In this document: positions 1 through 7,388 of the stretch, in pieces | Position numbering within the stretch: the stretch's first letter is position 1 | How the letters are laid out: each line of letters opens with the position of its first letter | Assembly (NCBI GenBank): GCA_021371855.1 | Contig: JAJFVL010000047.1 | Location: 1 to 37,386, forward strand | Length of the DNA stretch: 37,386 nt | Source: Bacteroidales bacterium | Lineage (GTDB): Bacteria > Bacteroidota > Bacteroidia > Bacteroidales > VadinHA17 | Reading direction: 5' to 3' | Made by a program: the position numbers and the translations under genes | Notes under the pieces: model-generated | Seen by the model: the letters and a program-made list of their open reading frames with translations, nothing else | Databases searched by the model: none | Told to the model about the DNA's origin: nothing

Positions 1-63
1 TTTTGTCTCTTTACAAAAACCAATCCTGTGATCTCAATCCAAAATACTAACAAGTTTTCTTGA

Positions 64-80
64 CGAGATTCTTCATCTCG
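64..80 (-). other. Hairpin in the putative rRNA leader
   Basis: Six-base arms CGAGAT (64-69) and ATCTCG (75-80) enclose a 5-base loop. The hairpin lies downstream, on the minus strand, of the promoter at 134-164 and the boxA-like site at 103-112. It may be part of the folded leader of a stable RNA transcript running left out of the window. No run of T follows it, so it does not look like a terminator. Confidence 0.4.
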
Positions 81-102
81 CCTGGTTGCTACTTCAATAT
101 TT

Positions 103-112
103 TCAAAGAACT
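103..112 (-). promoter_or_regulatory. boxA-like antitermination site of a stable-RNA leader
   Basis: Read on the minus strand this is AGTTCTTTGA, which matches the boxA-type sequence found in leaders just ahead of 16S rRNA genes in Bacteroidota. It sits about 20 bases downstream of the leftward promoter. The bases beyond it, down to position 1, contain no convincing reading frame, so a 16S rRNA gene beginning just left of the window is the likely target. No rRNA sequence itself is present here. Confidence 0.5.
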
Positions 113-133
113 TTCTTTTTTGCTTTGGGACGA

Positions 134-164
134 CAAAGATAGTGCTTCAATTTTTTCCAACAAA
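134..164 (-). promoter_or_regulatory. Strong leftward promoter, probably of an rRNA operon
   Basis: On the minus strand TTTG (164-161) is followed by exactly 19 bases and then TATCTTTG (141-134). This is the full consensus recognised by the primary sigma factor of Bacteroidota. Transcription would start near 127 and run left out of the window. The boxA-like site downstream suggests a ribosomal RNA operon rather than a protein gene. Confidence 0.65.
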
Positions 165-217
165 TGTTTTGAAGGTTTTTTTAAAAATATTTTTCACAAA
201 TAAATCTAACGATTTGA

Positions 218-247
218 TTTGCTTTATAATGAAAAACATTATTTTCG
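218..247 (+). promoter_or_regulatory. Possible promoter of the glycosyltransferase gene
   Basis: TTTG at 218-221 is followed after 18 bases by TATTTTCG (240-247), one mismatch from TAnnTTTG. The predicted start site, near 254, would leave a leader of about 10 bases before the ATG at 264. The spacer is one base short and the -7 element is imperfect. Confidence 0.35.
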
Positions 248-263
248 TGCATATTTAAATACT

Positions 264-992
264 ATGTCGAACATCGTAATTATTCCTACTTATAAGGAGA
301 AAGAAAACATTGAGGCAATAATAAAAGCCATAACCGAACTTCAGATCCCGTTCGACATTCTTATTATCGATGACAACTCCCCGGATGGAACCGCGGATAT
401 AGTAAAAAAAATGCAACCATCGTTTCAAAATCTTCACCTTCTGGAAAGACCTGAGAAACTTGGGTTGGGTACAGCATATATCACTGGCTTTAAGTGGGCT
501 CTCGAAAAGGATTATAACTTTATATTCGAGATGGACGCGGATTTTTCACACGATCCACGCGACCTGATAAGATTGTATAAAGCTTGCAAGGATGACGGCG
601 CTGACCTCGCTATCGGTTCCAGATACATTAGCGGTGTAAATGTTGTAAACTGGCCGCTGAGTCGCGTTCTTATGTCGTATATCGCCTCTATATATGTAAG
701 GATAGTCACAGGTATGAGAATCATGGATACCACTGCAGGATTCAAATGTTACAAGAGAGAGGTACTGGAAAATATCGAACCTGAACATATCAGATCAGTC
801 GGCTATGGTTTCCAGATCGAAATGAAATTCATTGCATGGGAACTTGGCTATAAAATTGTTGAAGTCCCAATTGTATTTACCGATAGAAAGTTTGGTTCTT
901 CCAAAATGTCAGGTGGTATTTTTAATGAAGCATTGTGGGGTGTATTGAGAATGAAACTGAGGAGCATATTCACCAAATATCCGAGGAGGTAA
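264..992 (+). CDS. Polyprenol monophosphomannose synthase-like glycosyltransferase (GT2)
   Basis: A 242-residue family 2 glycosyltransferase of the dolichol-phosphate mannose synthase (DPM1) type. It would move a sugar, probably mannose from GDP-mannose, onto a polyprenyl phosphate at the inner face of the cytoplasmic membrane. The nucleotide-binding start IVIIPTYKEKENI is at residues 4-16, DDNSPDGT at 36-43 and the metal-binding DADFSHDP at 91-98. There is no C-terminal membrane domain, as in the short soluble class. I chose the ATG at 264 because the family begins right there; an in-frame upstream TTG at 219 would add 15 unrelated residues. The lipid-linked sugar could feed protein O-glycosylation, known in Bacteroidota, but that is inference. 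The next gene on the same strand is pyrC, 358 bases away beyond an octamer array. Confidence 0.88.
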   Translation: MSNIVIIPTYKEKENIEAIIKAITELQIPFDILIIDDNSPDGTADIVKKMQPSFQNLHLLERPEKLGLGTAYITGFKWALEKDYNFIFEMDADFSHDPRDLIRLYKACKDDGADLAIGSRYISGVNVVNWPLSRVLMSYIASIYVRIVTGMRIMDTTAGFKCYKREVLENIEPEHIRSVGYGFQIEMKFIAWELGYKIVEVPIVFTDRKFGSSKMSGGIFNEALWGVLRMKLRSIFTKYPRR

Positions 993-998
993 TATAAA

Positions 999-1294
999 AC
1001 GGCGCAACGGCGCAACGGCGCAACGGCGTAACGGCGCAACGGCGCAACGGCGCAACGGCGTAACGGCGCAACGGCGCAACGGCGCAACGGCGTAACGGCG
1101 TAACGGCGTAACGGCGCAACGGCGCAACGGTGCAAAGGTGCAACGGCACAAAGGTGCTACGGTGCGAGGGTGAAAAGGCGCAAGGGCACAAAGGGACAAC
1201 GGCGCAAAGGTATAACGGCACAATGGTACAAAGGCACAAAGCTAGGACGGTGTAACAGAGTGACGGGACAACAGGACATCGGTATCAAGGTAAG
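999..1294 (+). repeat. Octanucleotide tandem array (ACGGCGCA)n, about 37 units
   Basis: From 999 to 1126 there are 16 units of ACGGCGCA or ACGGCGTA without any other change. From 1127 to about 1294 some 21 further units become steadily more degenerate, yet they keep the 8-base phase with no insertion or deletion. CA and TA variants are arranged CA-CA-CA-TA three times at the left, a 32-base higher-order period. The array fills most of the space between the stop of the glycosyltransferase gene (992) and pyrC (1351). Because 8 is not a multiple of 3 and the minus-strand unit lacks stop codons, long false frames with arginine/alanine/proline-rich octapeptides appear on that strand; I do not call them genes. 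Confidence 0.95.
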
Positions 1295-1350
1295 AGGGTT
1301 AGAAGAGACAATAGATAATAAGCGCCAGACGAAAAAAAGTAACCAGAGAA

Positions 1351-2694
1351 ATGAGCAGCATATTAATAAAAAATGCAACAATTGTAAATGAAGGAAGAAG
1401 TTTCCGGAGTGACCTTCTTATTAAAGATGAGCTGATTTCAGCCATAGGGTCCACAGACAACTTAAATGTACCGTCGGGAACAAAAAGAATAGACGCAACA
1501 GGGCTGTTGCTGATCCCCGGAGTAATCGACGATCAGGTCCATTTCAGGGAACCAGGCCTTACCTATAAAGCTGATATATACAGCGAATCAAGGGCTGCTG
1601 TTGCAGGTGGTGTTACCTCTTTTATGGACATGCCTAATACCAATCCGCAAACAGTAACTATTGATATTCTTAATGAAAAATACCGGATAGGTTCCGAAAA
1701 CTCGCTTGCCAATTACTCCTTTTATATTGGCGCAACAAACACAAACCTCAATGAAGTAATGAAAGCTGATTCTTCGGAAGTTTGCGGCATAAAGGTTTTC
1801 ATGGGATCTTCAACCGGAAATATGCTTGTTGATAATGAGAATGCTTTAAAAGAATTGTTTGCAAAAGCTCTCTTGCCAATAGCGGCACATTGTGAAGATG
1901 AACCCACCATAAGAAGGAACAGTGAGATCTATAGAGGAAAATACGGAGAAAATGTCCCAATTAAGATGCACCCCCTTATCCGTAGCCGCAAAGCTTGTTT
2001 CCTCTCTTCATCACTTGCAGTTAATCTTGCCAGGGAATATAATACACGGCTACATATATTGCATCTTTCCACAGCTGATGAAATGAAACTCTTCAGAAAC
2101 AATCTGCCACTAAAACAGAAGAGGATCACCGGGGAAGTCTGTGTGCACCATTTATGGTTCGAAGACTCAATGTATGACGAGCTTGGTACCCTTATAAAAT
2201 GGAATCCTGCAATAAAAACCCGGTTCGACAGGGACGCACTGATAAAAGGAGTGAACAATAACCTCATTGATATTGTCGCCACCGACCATGCTCCTCATAC
2301 AATAGAAGAAAAGAGAAACAGCTATTTTAAAGCCCCGTCCGGAGGACCTCTTATTCAGCACTCCCTCGTTGTTATGCTCGAACTATGGCACAAAAAAGTT
2401 TTCAGTCTCGAAAAAATTGTAGAAAAGATGTGCCATAATCCTGCTATCCTGTTTAATATCAGGAACAGAGGATTTATCAGGGAAGGTTATCAGGCTGACC
2501 TGTGTTTGATTGATCCCAATAACTCATGGTCTGTTTCAAAAGAAAATATACTTTATAAATGCGGATGGTCACCATTTGAAGGGACTACTTTCAGTTCCAA
2601 AGTGGTTACCACTATTGTCAATGGGACAATTGTATATGACAAGGGAATTATAAATGATGATTACAGGGGACAAAGGTTATTATTCAACAGATAA
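1351..2694 (+). CDS. pyrC: Dihydroorotase
   Basis: A 447-residue zinc amidohydrolase that closes N-carbamoyl-aspartate to dihydroorotate, third step of pyrimidine synthesis in the cytoplasm. The metal-site strand is DDQVHFREPG at residues 60-69, MPNTNP is at 94-99, the lysine expected to be carboxylated is K148 in GIKVFMG, metal histidines are H180 (AHCEDE) and H238 (LHILHLS), and the catalytic aspartate is D312 in ATDHAPH. The first histidine of the usual HxH is glutamine (Q62); I recall this as common in Bacteroidota orthologues, so it need not mean loss of function. Length and C-terminal strand region are complete. The start at 1351 gives the standard opening MSSILIKNATIVNEG. No promoter is evident in the octamer-rich upstream DNA, so read-through from the glycosyltransferase gene is possible. 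Confidence 0.93.
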   Translation: MSSILIKNATIVNEGRSFRSDLLIKDELISAIGSTDNLNVPSGTKRIDATGLLLIPGVIDDQVHFREPGLTYKADIYSESRAAVAGGVTSFMDMPNTNPQTVTIDILNEKYRIGSENSLANYSFYIGATNTNLNEVMKADSSEVCGIKVFMGSSTGNMLVDNENALKELFAKALLPIAAHCEDEPTIRRNSEIYRGKYGENVPIKMHPLIRSRKACFLSSSLAVNLAREYNTRLHILHLSTADEMKLFRNNLPLKQKRITGEVCVHHLWFEDSMYDELGTLIKWNPAIKTRFDRDALIKGVNNNLIDIVATDHAPHTIEEKRNSYFKAPSGGPLIQHSLVVMLELWHKKVFSLEKIVEKMCHNPAILFNIRNRGFIREGYQADLCLIDPNNSWSVSKENILYKCGWSPFEGTTFSSKVVTTIVNGTIVYDKGIINDDYRGQRLLFNR

Positions 2695-2734
2695 AAGGCG
2701 CATAGGCGCAAAGGCACAATGGTTAAACGGCAGA
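2695..2734 (+). repeat. Degenerate octamer remnants after pyrC
   Basis: Five consecutive 8-base units, AAGGCGCA, TAGGCGCA, AAGGCACA, ATGGTTAA and ACGGCAGA, follow the pyrC stop codon without a gap. They belong to the same family as the array at 999-1294. On the opposite strand ACGGCCCA and AAGGCAAA (2762 down to 2747) follow the lysC stop in the same way but are weaker. The 67 bases between the two convergent genes are thus largely made of this repeat and could fold through AAAGGCA and TGCCTTT. Confidence 0.65.
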
Positions 2735-2761
2735 ATCGCTCTCTGTTTTGCCTTTGGGCCG

Positions 2762-4018
2762 TTACTCCTTTCTTACTACAAACCTTGCTGTATTTCTTGT
2801 TCGTTGTTCAACGAGGATTTCCCGGTTTTTCGTTATTCGTTCGAGAGCTTCAGGGGTGTAATGCCTTACAGAGAGCATTTCAGTATTTTCGTTATAAATA
2901 GTTGAGTATTCTGTTTTAAGATCAGAAATAAGAGCATCGACTATGGGCCTTTCATCGTCAACACAGACATTTATACTGACAGCACTTGCCTCTACAAGAT
3001 TTACTTTTATGCCATGTTTCATAAATGAATAAAAGATCCTGCTCAGATTCTCCCCCATTACAAATGAAAAGTCTTTCGGAAGAATTGAGATAAGAATCTG
3101 ATCCTCCTTTTTAATGAAAACAGGTATTGTTTTTTTCAGAACCGGATCAACTTTTATTACAGTTCCCTTTTCTCCGGGTGTAAGAAATGACTTTACATAT
3201 AACGGTATATTCTTGTTATGAAGTGGCTTTATGGTTTTCGGGTGAATAACCTTAGCTCCTGAAAAGGTCATCTCAACAGCTTCTTTATAAGATATCTCAT
3301 CAAGCTTCTGTGCATCGGGAAGCCATTTCGGATCAGCATTAAGGATACCCGGAACATCTTTCCATACTACCACACTTTCAACATCAAGAATATTACCCAG
3401 AATAGCAGCGGTGTAATCCGAACCTTCCCTTCCAAGAGTTGTTGTATGTCCTACAACCGTTCCTCCTATAAAACCCTGAGTAATATAGATCTTCGTCCTG
3501 TCAAAATCAATAGCCCTCTTTATCCTGTTTGTACTTTCATTCCATAATACGTTGGCATTTCTGAATCTGTCGTCCGTCAACAGATTTCCCCTTATATCAA
3601 GCCACTCCGTATCATGAAAACAGGTTGAAAGATGTTCTGCAACAATAATTGTTGACCATATTTCCCCATATGATACAATCTGATCATATTCAAAATCATA
3701 ATCTCCCTTTTTCCCTGACATCAGATATTCTTTCAAATAGGCGAATGAGTCGTCAATTTTACATTTGACAGAATTCCTGTTTGTGAAAAGTTCATTAATT
3801 ACCGACTGATGGTTTTCATAAACCTTATCCAATAAGACCTCATAAGTACTATCGCCAACTAACCAGGCTTTCAGAACTATCTCAAGAGCATTTGTCGTTT
3901 TCCCGAAAGCAGAAACCACAATTACGAGATCGTCTGATTCTCCAGATACAATTTTAGCGAGATTTCTGATCCCTTCAGCATCCTTAACCGATGCACCTCC
4001 AAACTTATAGATTTTCAT
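2762..4018 (-). CDS. lysC: Aspartokinase (monofunctional)
   Basis: A 418-residue aspartate kinase that phosphorylates L-aspartate, the first step toward lysine, threonine and methionine. Motifs appear in the expected order: KFGGASV at residues 5-11, VVSAFGKTTN at 34-43, GREGSDYTA at 196-204, VWKDVPG at 218-224 and GAKVIHPKT at 254-262. The remaining 120 residues fit the paired ACT regulatory domains that sense end-product amino acids. There is no homoserine dehydrogenase fusion. The gene is convergent with pyrC, with 67 bases between stops. The start at 4018 is fixed by the MKIYKFGG opening. Which amino acid inhibits it cannot be read from the sequence. Confidence 0.93.
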   Translation of the reverse strand: MKIYKFGGASVKDAEGIRNLAKIVSGESDDLVIVVSAFGKTTNALEIVLKAWLVGDSTYEVLLDKVYENHQSVINELFTNRNSVKCKIDDSFAYLKEYLMSGKKGDYDFEYDQIVSYGEIWSTIIVAEHLSTCFHDTEWLDIRGNLLTDDRFRNANVLWNESTNRIKRAIDFDRTKIYITQGFIGGTVVGHTTTLGREGSDYTAAILGNILDVESVVVWKDVPGILNADPKWLPDAQKLDEISYKEAVEMTFSGAKVIHPKTIKPLHNKNIPLYVKSFLTPGEKGTVIKVDPVLKKTIPVFIKKEDQILISILPKDFSFVMGENLSRIFYSFMKHGIKVNLVEASAVSINVCVDDERPIVDALISDLKTEYSTIYNENTEMLSVRHYTPEALERITKNREILVEQRTRNTARFVVRKE

Positions 4019-4108
4019 ATATAGGAATTTCCGATAAAGTTAGAATTTCCTGATTACTTTAGCTATCTCCTGAATCCTCCATTTACAAACGCTTTTTCTA
4101 ACGGTTAT

Positions 4109-4141
4109 CTACCCCCTAAATCCCCCATATGGGGGACTTTA
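4109..4141 (-). repeat. C5/G5 palindromic repeat, left copy 1
   Basis: TACCCCCTAAATCCCCCAT followed by ATGGGGGACTT forms a hairpin with arms of ATCCCCCAT and ATGGGGGA. Its reverse complement equals the copies right of the DUF559 gene, so left and right copies face each other with the ACTT end toward the gene. A decayed copy, about TTACCCTCTAAATCCACAA, lies at 4216-4234. Apart from these repeats the 4019-4260 gap is AT-rich and shows no gene. Confidence 0.85.
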
Positions 4142-4260
4142 TGTCGTTTATTTTTTTCTTATACTATTTATTAAATATCTGTACACCAATTATTTTTAGA
4201 CTTTTTCAACTATTGTTACCCTCTAAATCCACAATTTACCTATGATTTTTCTTCCTACCA

Positions 4261-4294
4261 TCTACCCCCTGAATCCCCCATATGGGGGACTTTA
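4261..4294 (-). repeat. C5/G5 palindromic repeat, left copy 2, at the DUF559 stop
   Basis: The same palindrome as 4109-4141 with one change (CTGAAT for CTAAAT). It runs into the stop codon of the DUF559 gene at 4292-4294. In this position its hairpin could serve as a transcription end for that gene. Confidence 0.85.
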
Positions 4295-4693
4295 TCGTTC
4301 CTTATCCAGAAGTTGTCTGACATTTCTTTCAATTTCTTTTATTGTACTTTCAATTTCATTAATAACCTGTTCGTTAGAAAAACGGATCACCGTTATCCCG
4401 AAATCATTTAATATTTCGCTTCTTCCAATGTCATAAGCTTGATTTTCTGGTATTTCATGAATACTCCCATCCACTTCAATGATTAATTTTATTTTGGCAC
4501 AATAAAAGTCAGCAATAAACTTGTTTATAGGATGTTGTCTGCGAAATTGCAATCCCATCATTTGGTTTTTATTTAATCTGGTCCACAATATTTTTTCAGC
4601 TTCAGTTTCTTCTTTTCTTAATTCTTTAGCTTTCTTAAAAATATCCGGGGTAGCTCCAAAATACATTGGATATTCAACACTTACTCCTTTCAT
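4292..4693 (-). CDS. DUF559 endonuclease-like protein (Vsr-related fold)
   Basis: A 133-residue protein of the DUF559 family (COG2852), related to very-short-patch repair and restriction-type endonucleases. Family hallmarks are LRKEETEAEKILWTRL at residues 25-40, the basic FRRQHPI at 50-56, D62 in the DFYC strand, the EVDG strand at 73-76 with H79, and VIRF at 102-105. E73, D75 and nearby basic residues form the probable PD-(D/E)xK-like active site. The protein is full length with no signal peptide or membrane segment, so it should act on DNA in the cytoplasm. It stands alone between lysC and an ABC permease and is framed by inverted palindromic repeats on both sides, two left and three right. 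Its biological role is not established; mobility or repair is inference. Confidence 0.85.
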   Translation of the reverse strand: MKGVSVEYPMYFGATPDIFKKAKELRKEETEAEKILWTRLNKNQMMGLQFRRQHPINKFIADFYCAKIKLIIEVDGSIHEIPENQAYDIGRSEILNDFGITVIRFSNEQVINEIESTIKEIERNVRQLLDKER

Positions 4694-4708
4694 TTAAATA
4701 TTTTATTT

Positions 4709-4945
4709 ATTATCTGATTGTTATTCTGCATATTACAATCGTCTTCTATACTCTGCAAGTCCCCCATTTGGGGGATTTAGGGGGTAGATTATTCAATTTT
4801 CATCATCCATTCTACAAACATCTTCTTTACTCTGCAAGTCCCCCATTTGGGGGATTTAGGGGGTAACCTACTCTATTGTCATCATGTATTTAAAATCATT
4901 TTCTGCACTCTGCAAGTCCCCCATCTGGGGGATTTAGGGGGTAAA
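4709..4945 (+). repeat. Three tandem 78-79 base units, each with a C5/G5 palindrome
   Basis: The cores AAGTCCCCCATTTGGGGG plus ATTTAGGGGGTA occur at 4757-4786, 4836-4865 and 4914-4943, the third with one change (ATCT). The 47-49 bases before each core are also related to each other: all end in ACTCTGC and share a TTATT..CAT..TTCT pattern. The whole is therefore a tandem repeat with a conserved core and a faster-diverging rest. The last core ends two bases before the ABC permease stop (4946). The bases after core 1 (ATTATTCA) resemble those at the permease end, as if the gene end had been included in a duplication. Confidence 0.85.
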
Positions 4946-7300
4946 TTATTCATATCTTAATGCTTCAACCGGGTTTTTTGTCGCTGCTCTAAGGCTCTGC
5001 CAGCTAACTGTTAGCAAGGCAACAACATAAGCAATAAGTGGACCAACAATGAAGACCCATAAAGGCATTGATGCATGGAAATAATACTTACTTAGGAAGG
5101 ATCTTCCTATGACAAAGGCAAAAGGAACAGCTGCAACAAAGGCAAAAGTGATCCATTTTGTGTAGCCTGTAAGCAGTAATTTCATGACAGAGAAGATGGT
5201 AGCTCCGTTTACTTTTCTTATTCCGATCTCCTTAGTCCGGCTTTCAGCTGTAAAAGAGGCAAGTCCAAACAAACCAAGACAGGCCAGGGTTATTGCAATA
5301 ACAGATGATAATCCAATTATTCCGGGAGATATTACCGACTGCGAGTTTATTACGGGAATATCTCTTAATAGTACAGGCTGAAACAAAGATTCCGTATCAT
5401 ATTGTTTATATACACTGCTTATTTTATCTATTATTGATGAGTACTTCCCTGATGAATATTTTACCAATAATTTTGAAGTCTCCTGTGGTTTAATACGAAT
5501 TATTGTCGGTACATAAGGGCCTGCCAGATCCAGAGCATGAAAATCTCTAAACATCCCTACCACAGTTCCTTTATTGCCTTCGAAAGTGATCTGGCTGCCA
5601 ACCGGATTTTTATTATTCATCGTTCTTGCAGCGACATCATTTATTAAGTAGTTAACTGAATCTGCTGAAAATGACCGATCAAAAAAACGTCCGGCAACCA
5701 TTTTTATATTTACTATTTTGTTGTAGTCGAAATCTGTATTTATGCACCAGAAATGCATTTTCTCCGAATCATCTTTTCCTTCCCAGGTTATATCATTTGA
5801 TATTTTTGCATTGTAGGTAGGAATGCAATTCGTAAAATTCACGGCTTCAATACCGGGGATTGAAAGAAGCTCATTCTTTATACTTTCCGAATGACTTATT
5901 ATTTTATCGGAATTATCAAGAACAATAACACTATCTTTTTGAATCCCGATATCATAATTTTTCAGATATCTATCCTGAACATTAAGTATCAACATAAAAA
6001 CTATCAGGATAATAGGTATTGTGAACTGAAAAACTATTAAAGCCTGCCTTAAAAAACTATAGCTATGGCTTGTGCTGATTTTACCTTTCAGGACATTCAG
6101 CGGATTTGATGATGCCAGATAAAGCGCGGGTAAGATTCCTGATGCTGTTCCAGTAAACAGGGAAATTGCTAAAAAGAAAAAAATTGTACCTGGTTTTGTA
6201 AAGTCCATGCAAATATCTGCATTGAATAATGTGTTGAATTTCGGAACCAGCAGATATACAAGAATGACCGCAAATATGAAGCTAATTATTGTAATCATTA
6301 AGGATTCACACATATACTGAATAATTATTGCACCCTTCCCCGATCCTGAGACTTTCTTTATTCCTGCCTCATGATATCGTTTAATATTCATTGCAACAGA
6401 AAGGTTGATGAAATTGAAACAGGCAATAAGAAGAATAGCAAAAGCGATGATTCCTGCCAGAACAACATTTTGCATTTCCCGCCAGATACGTTTACCATCT
6501 GAGTAAAAATACAACATCTTCTCCTTAAGCGGGAAAAGAAACAGGTCCTGATTCAGGGTTGCTTCCTGATCCTTTATCAGATTTTTTATTTTATTGCTGA
6601 CAATATCTTTATTGGTTTTGTCATTAATGAGCGCCCATGTAGAATTAGAGGTTGCCCCCGCCTCGTAGGCCCATTTGTTTTCAGCTAAAAAATGTGAGAA
6701 AGGGATTATAAAGTCAAATGAAAAACAGGATTTTTCCCTTACTTTTTCAAGTACCCCGGAAACAATAAATGATTCCTGCTTATCATCCTCTTTTAAAATT
6801 ATGGTTTTCCCTAAACAATCAGTTGTTCTGAAAAATTTCATTGCCATATCTTCAGAGATGACAATTGAATTATTATCTTTCAGTACTCTGCTTTTATCTC
6901 CGGACAGAAGAGGAAAAGTAAAAAGATCAAAAAAGTTATTGTCAGCATAAATACCCTCTTCTGAAAACGATTTATCACCTTGTACAAATGTGTGCTCACG
7001 ATCTGACACACGTGAAACATTTTCTATCTCAGGAATTTTGCCCTTCAATACATCTGCCAGTGATGCAGAAAGAAATTCTTTCGGAAAGCGGTCACCGTTG
7101 AAATAGGTAACAAAAGCCTCAACCGAGTACAAACGATCATAGTTTTTCTGGTTTTTATCATGATTAAGCATAGTCTGAATATGCAGAAAACCAAAAACAG
7201 CGCATGAAAGTCCGAAGGTAAGACATAGAAAATTCAGAATCGAATATGTCTTATTCCTGTATAAAAACCGGAATATGATTTTAAAGAAATTGTGTCCCAT
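4946..7300 (-). CDS. ABC transporter permease, FtsX/MacB type
   Basis: A 784-residue inner-membrane permease of the Bacteroidota two-FtsX-domain class. Membrane segments are visible near residues 20-42, 275-303, 333-355, 370-395, 417-440, 657-685, 713-735 and 748-775. A large MacB-like periplasmic domain lies between the first and second, and another between the fifth and sixth. The stretch ESRTKEIGIRKVNGAT (about 689-704) is the signature loop of the C-terminal FtsX domain. It ends in EALRYE, as many relatives do. It would pair with the ATPase encoded 88 bases upstream and the membrane-fusion protein beyond it to drive export or envelope work rather than import. The substrate is unknown; peptides, lipids or toxic compounds are all possible. 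Confidence 0.9.
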   Translation of the reverse strand: MGHNFFKIIFRFLYRNKTYSILNFLCLTFGLSCAVFGFLHIQTMLNHDKNQKNYDRLYSVEAFVTYFNGDRFPKEFLSASLADVLKGKIPEIENVSRVSDREHTFVQGDKSFSEEGIYADNNFFDLFTFPLLSGDKSRVLKDNNSIVISEDMAMKFFRTTDCLGKTIILKEDDKQESFIVSGVLEKVREKSCFSFDFIIPFSHFLAENKWAYEAGATSNSTWALINDKTNKDIVSNKIKNLIKDQEATLNQDLFLFPLKEKMLYFYSDGKRIWREMQNVVLAGIIAFAILLIACFNFINLSVAMNIKRYHEAGIKKVSGSGKGAIIIQYMCESLMITIISFIFAVILVYLLVPKFNTLFNADICMDFTKPGTIFFFLAISLFTGTASGILPALYLASSNPLNVLKGKISTSHSYSFLRQALIVFQFTIPIILIVFMLILNVQDRYLKNYDIGIQKDSVIVLDNSDKIISHSESIKNELLSIPGIEAVNFTNCIPTYNAKISNDITWEGKDDSEKMHFWCINTDFDYNKIVNIKMVAGRFFDRSFSADSVNYLINDVAARTMNNKNPVGSQITFEGNKGTVVGMFRDFHALDLAGPYVPTIIRIKPQETSKLLVKYSSGKYSSIIDKISSVYKQYDTESLFQPVLLRDIPVINSQSVISPGIIGLSSVIAITLACLGLFGLASFTAESRTKEIGIRKVNGATIFSVMKLLLTGYTKWITFAFVAAVPFAFVIGRSFLSKYYFHASMPLWVFIVGPLIAYVVALLTVSWQSLRAATKNPVEALRYE

Positions 7301-7388
7301 ATTGTTGATACTAATTTGTTAATGATTAATGATGATATTTCATTTTCCCATTCTCCGGTTTTCGTAATACGTTCTCCAAAATCCATTC

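Noticed and set aside
848..1381. Several long minus-strand frames encoding arginine/proline/alanine-rich octapeptide repeats
   Set aside because: They arise because an 8-base repeat without stop codons is open in all three frames; they overlap each other and the glycosyltransferase gene.
2654..2905. Plus-strand frames over the pyrC and lysC ends
   Set aside because: They overlap two clear genes on either side and have no recognisable features or promoter.
4709..4945. CRISPR-like pattern of 30-base repeats with 47-49 base spacers
   Set aside because: The spacers are homologous to each other, only three repeats exist, left copies are inverted, and no cas gene is present.
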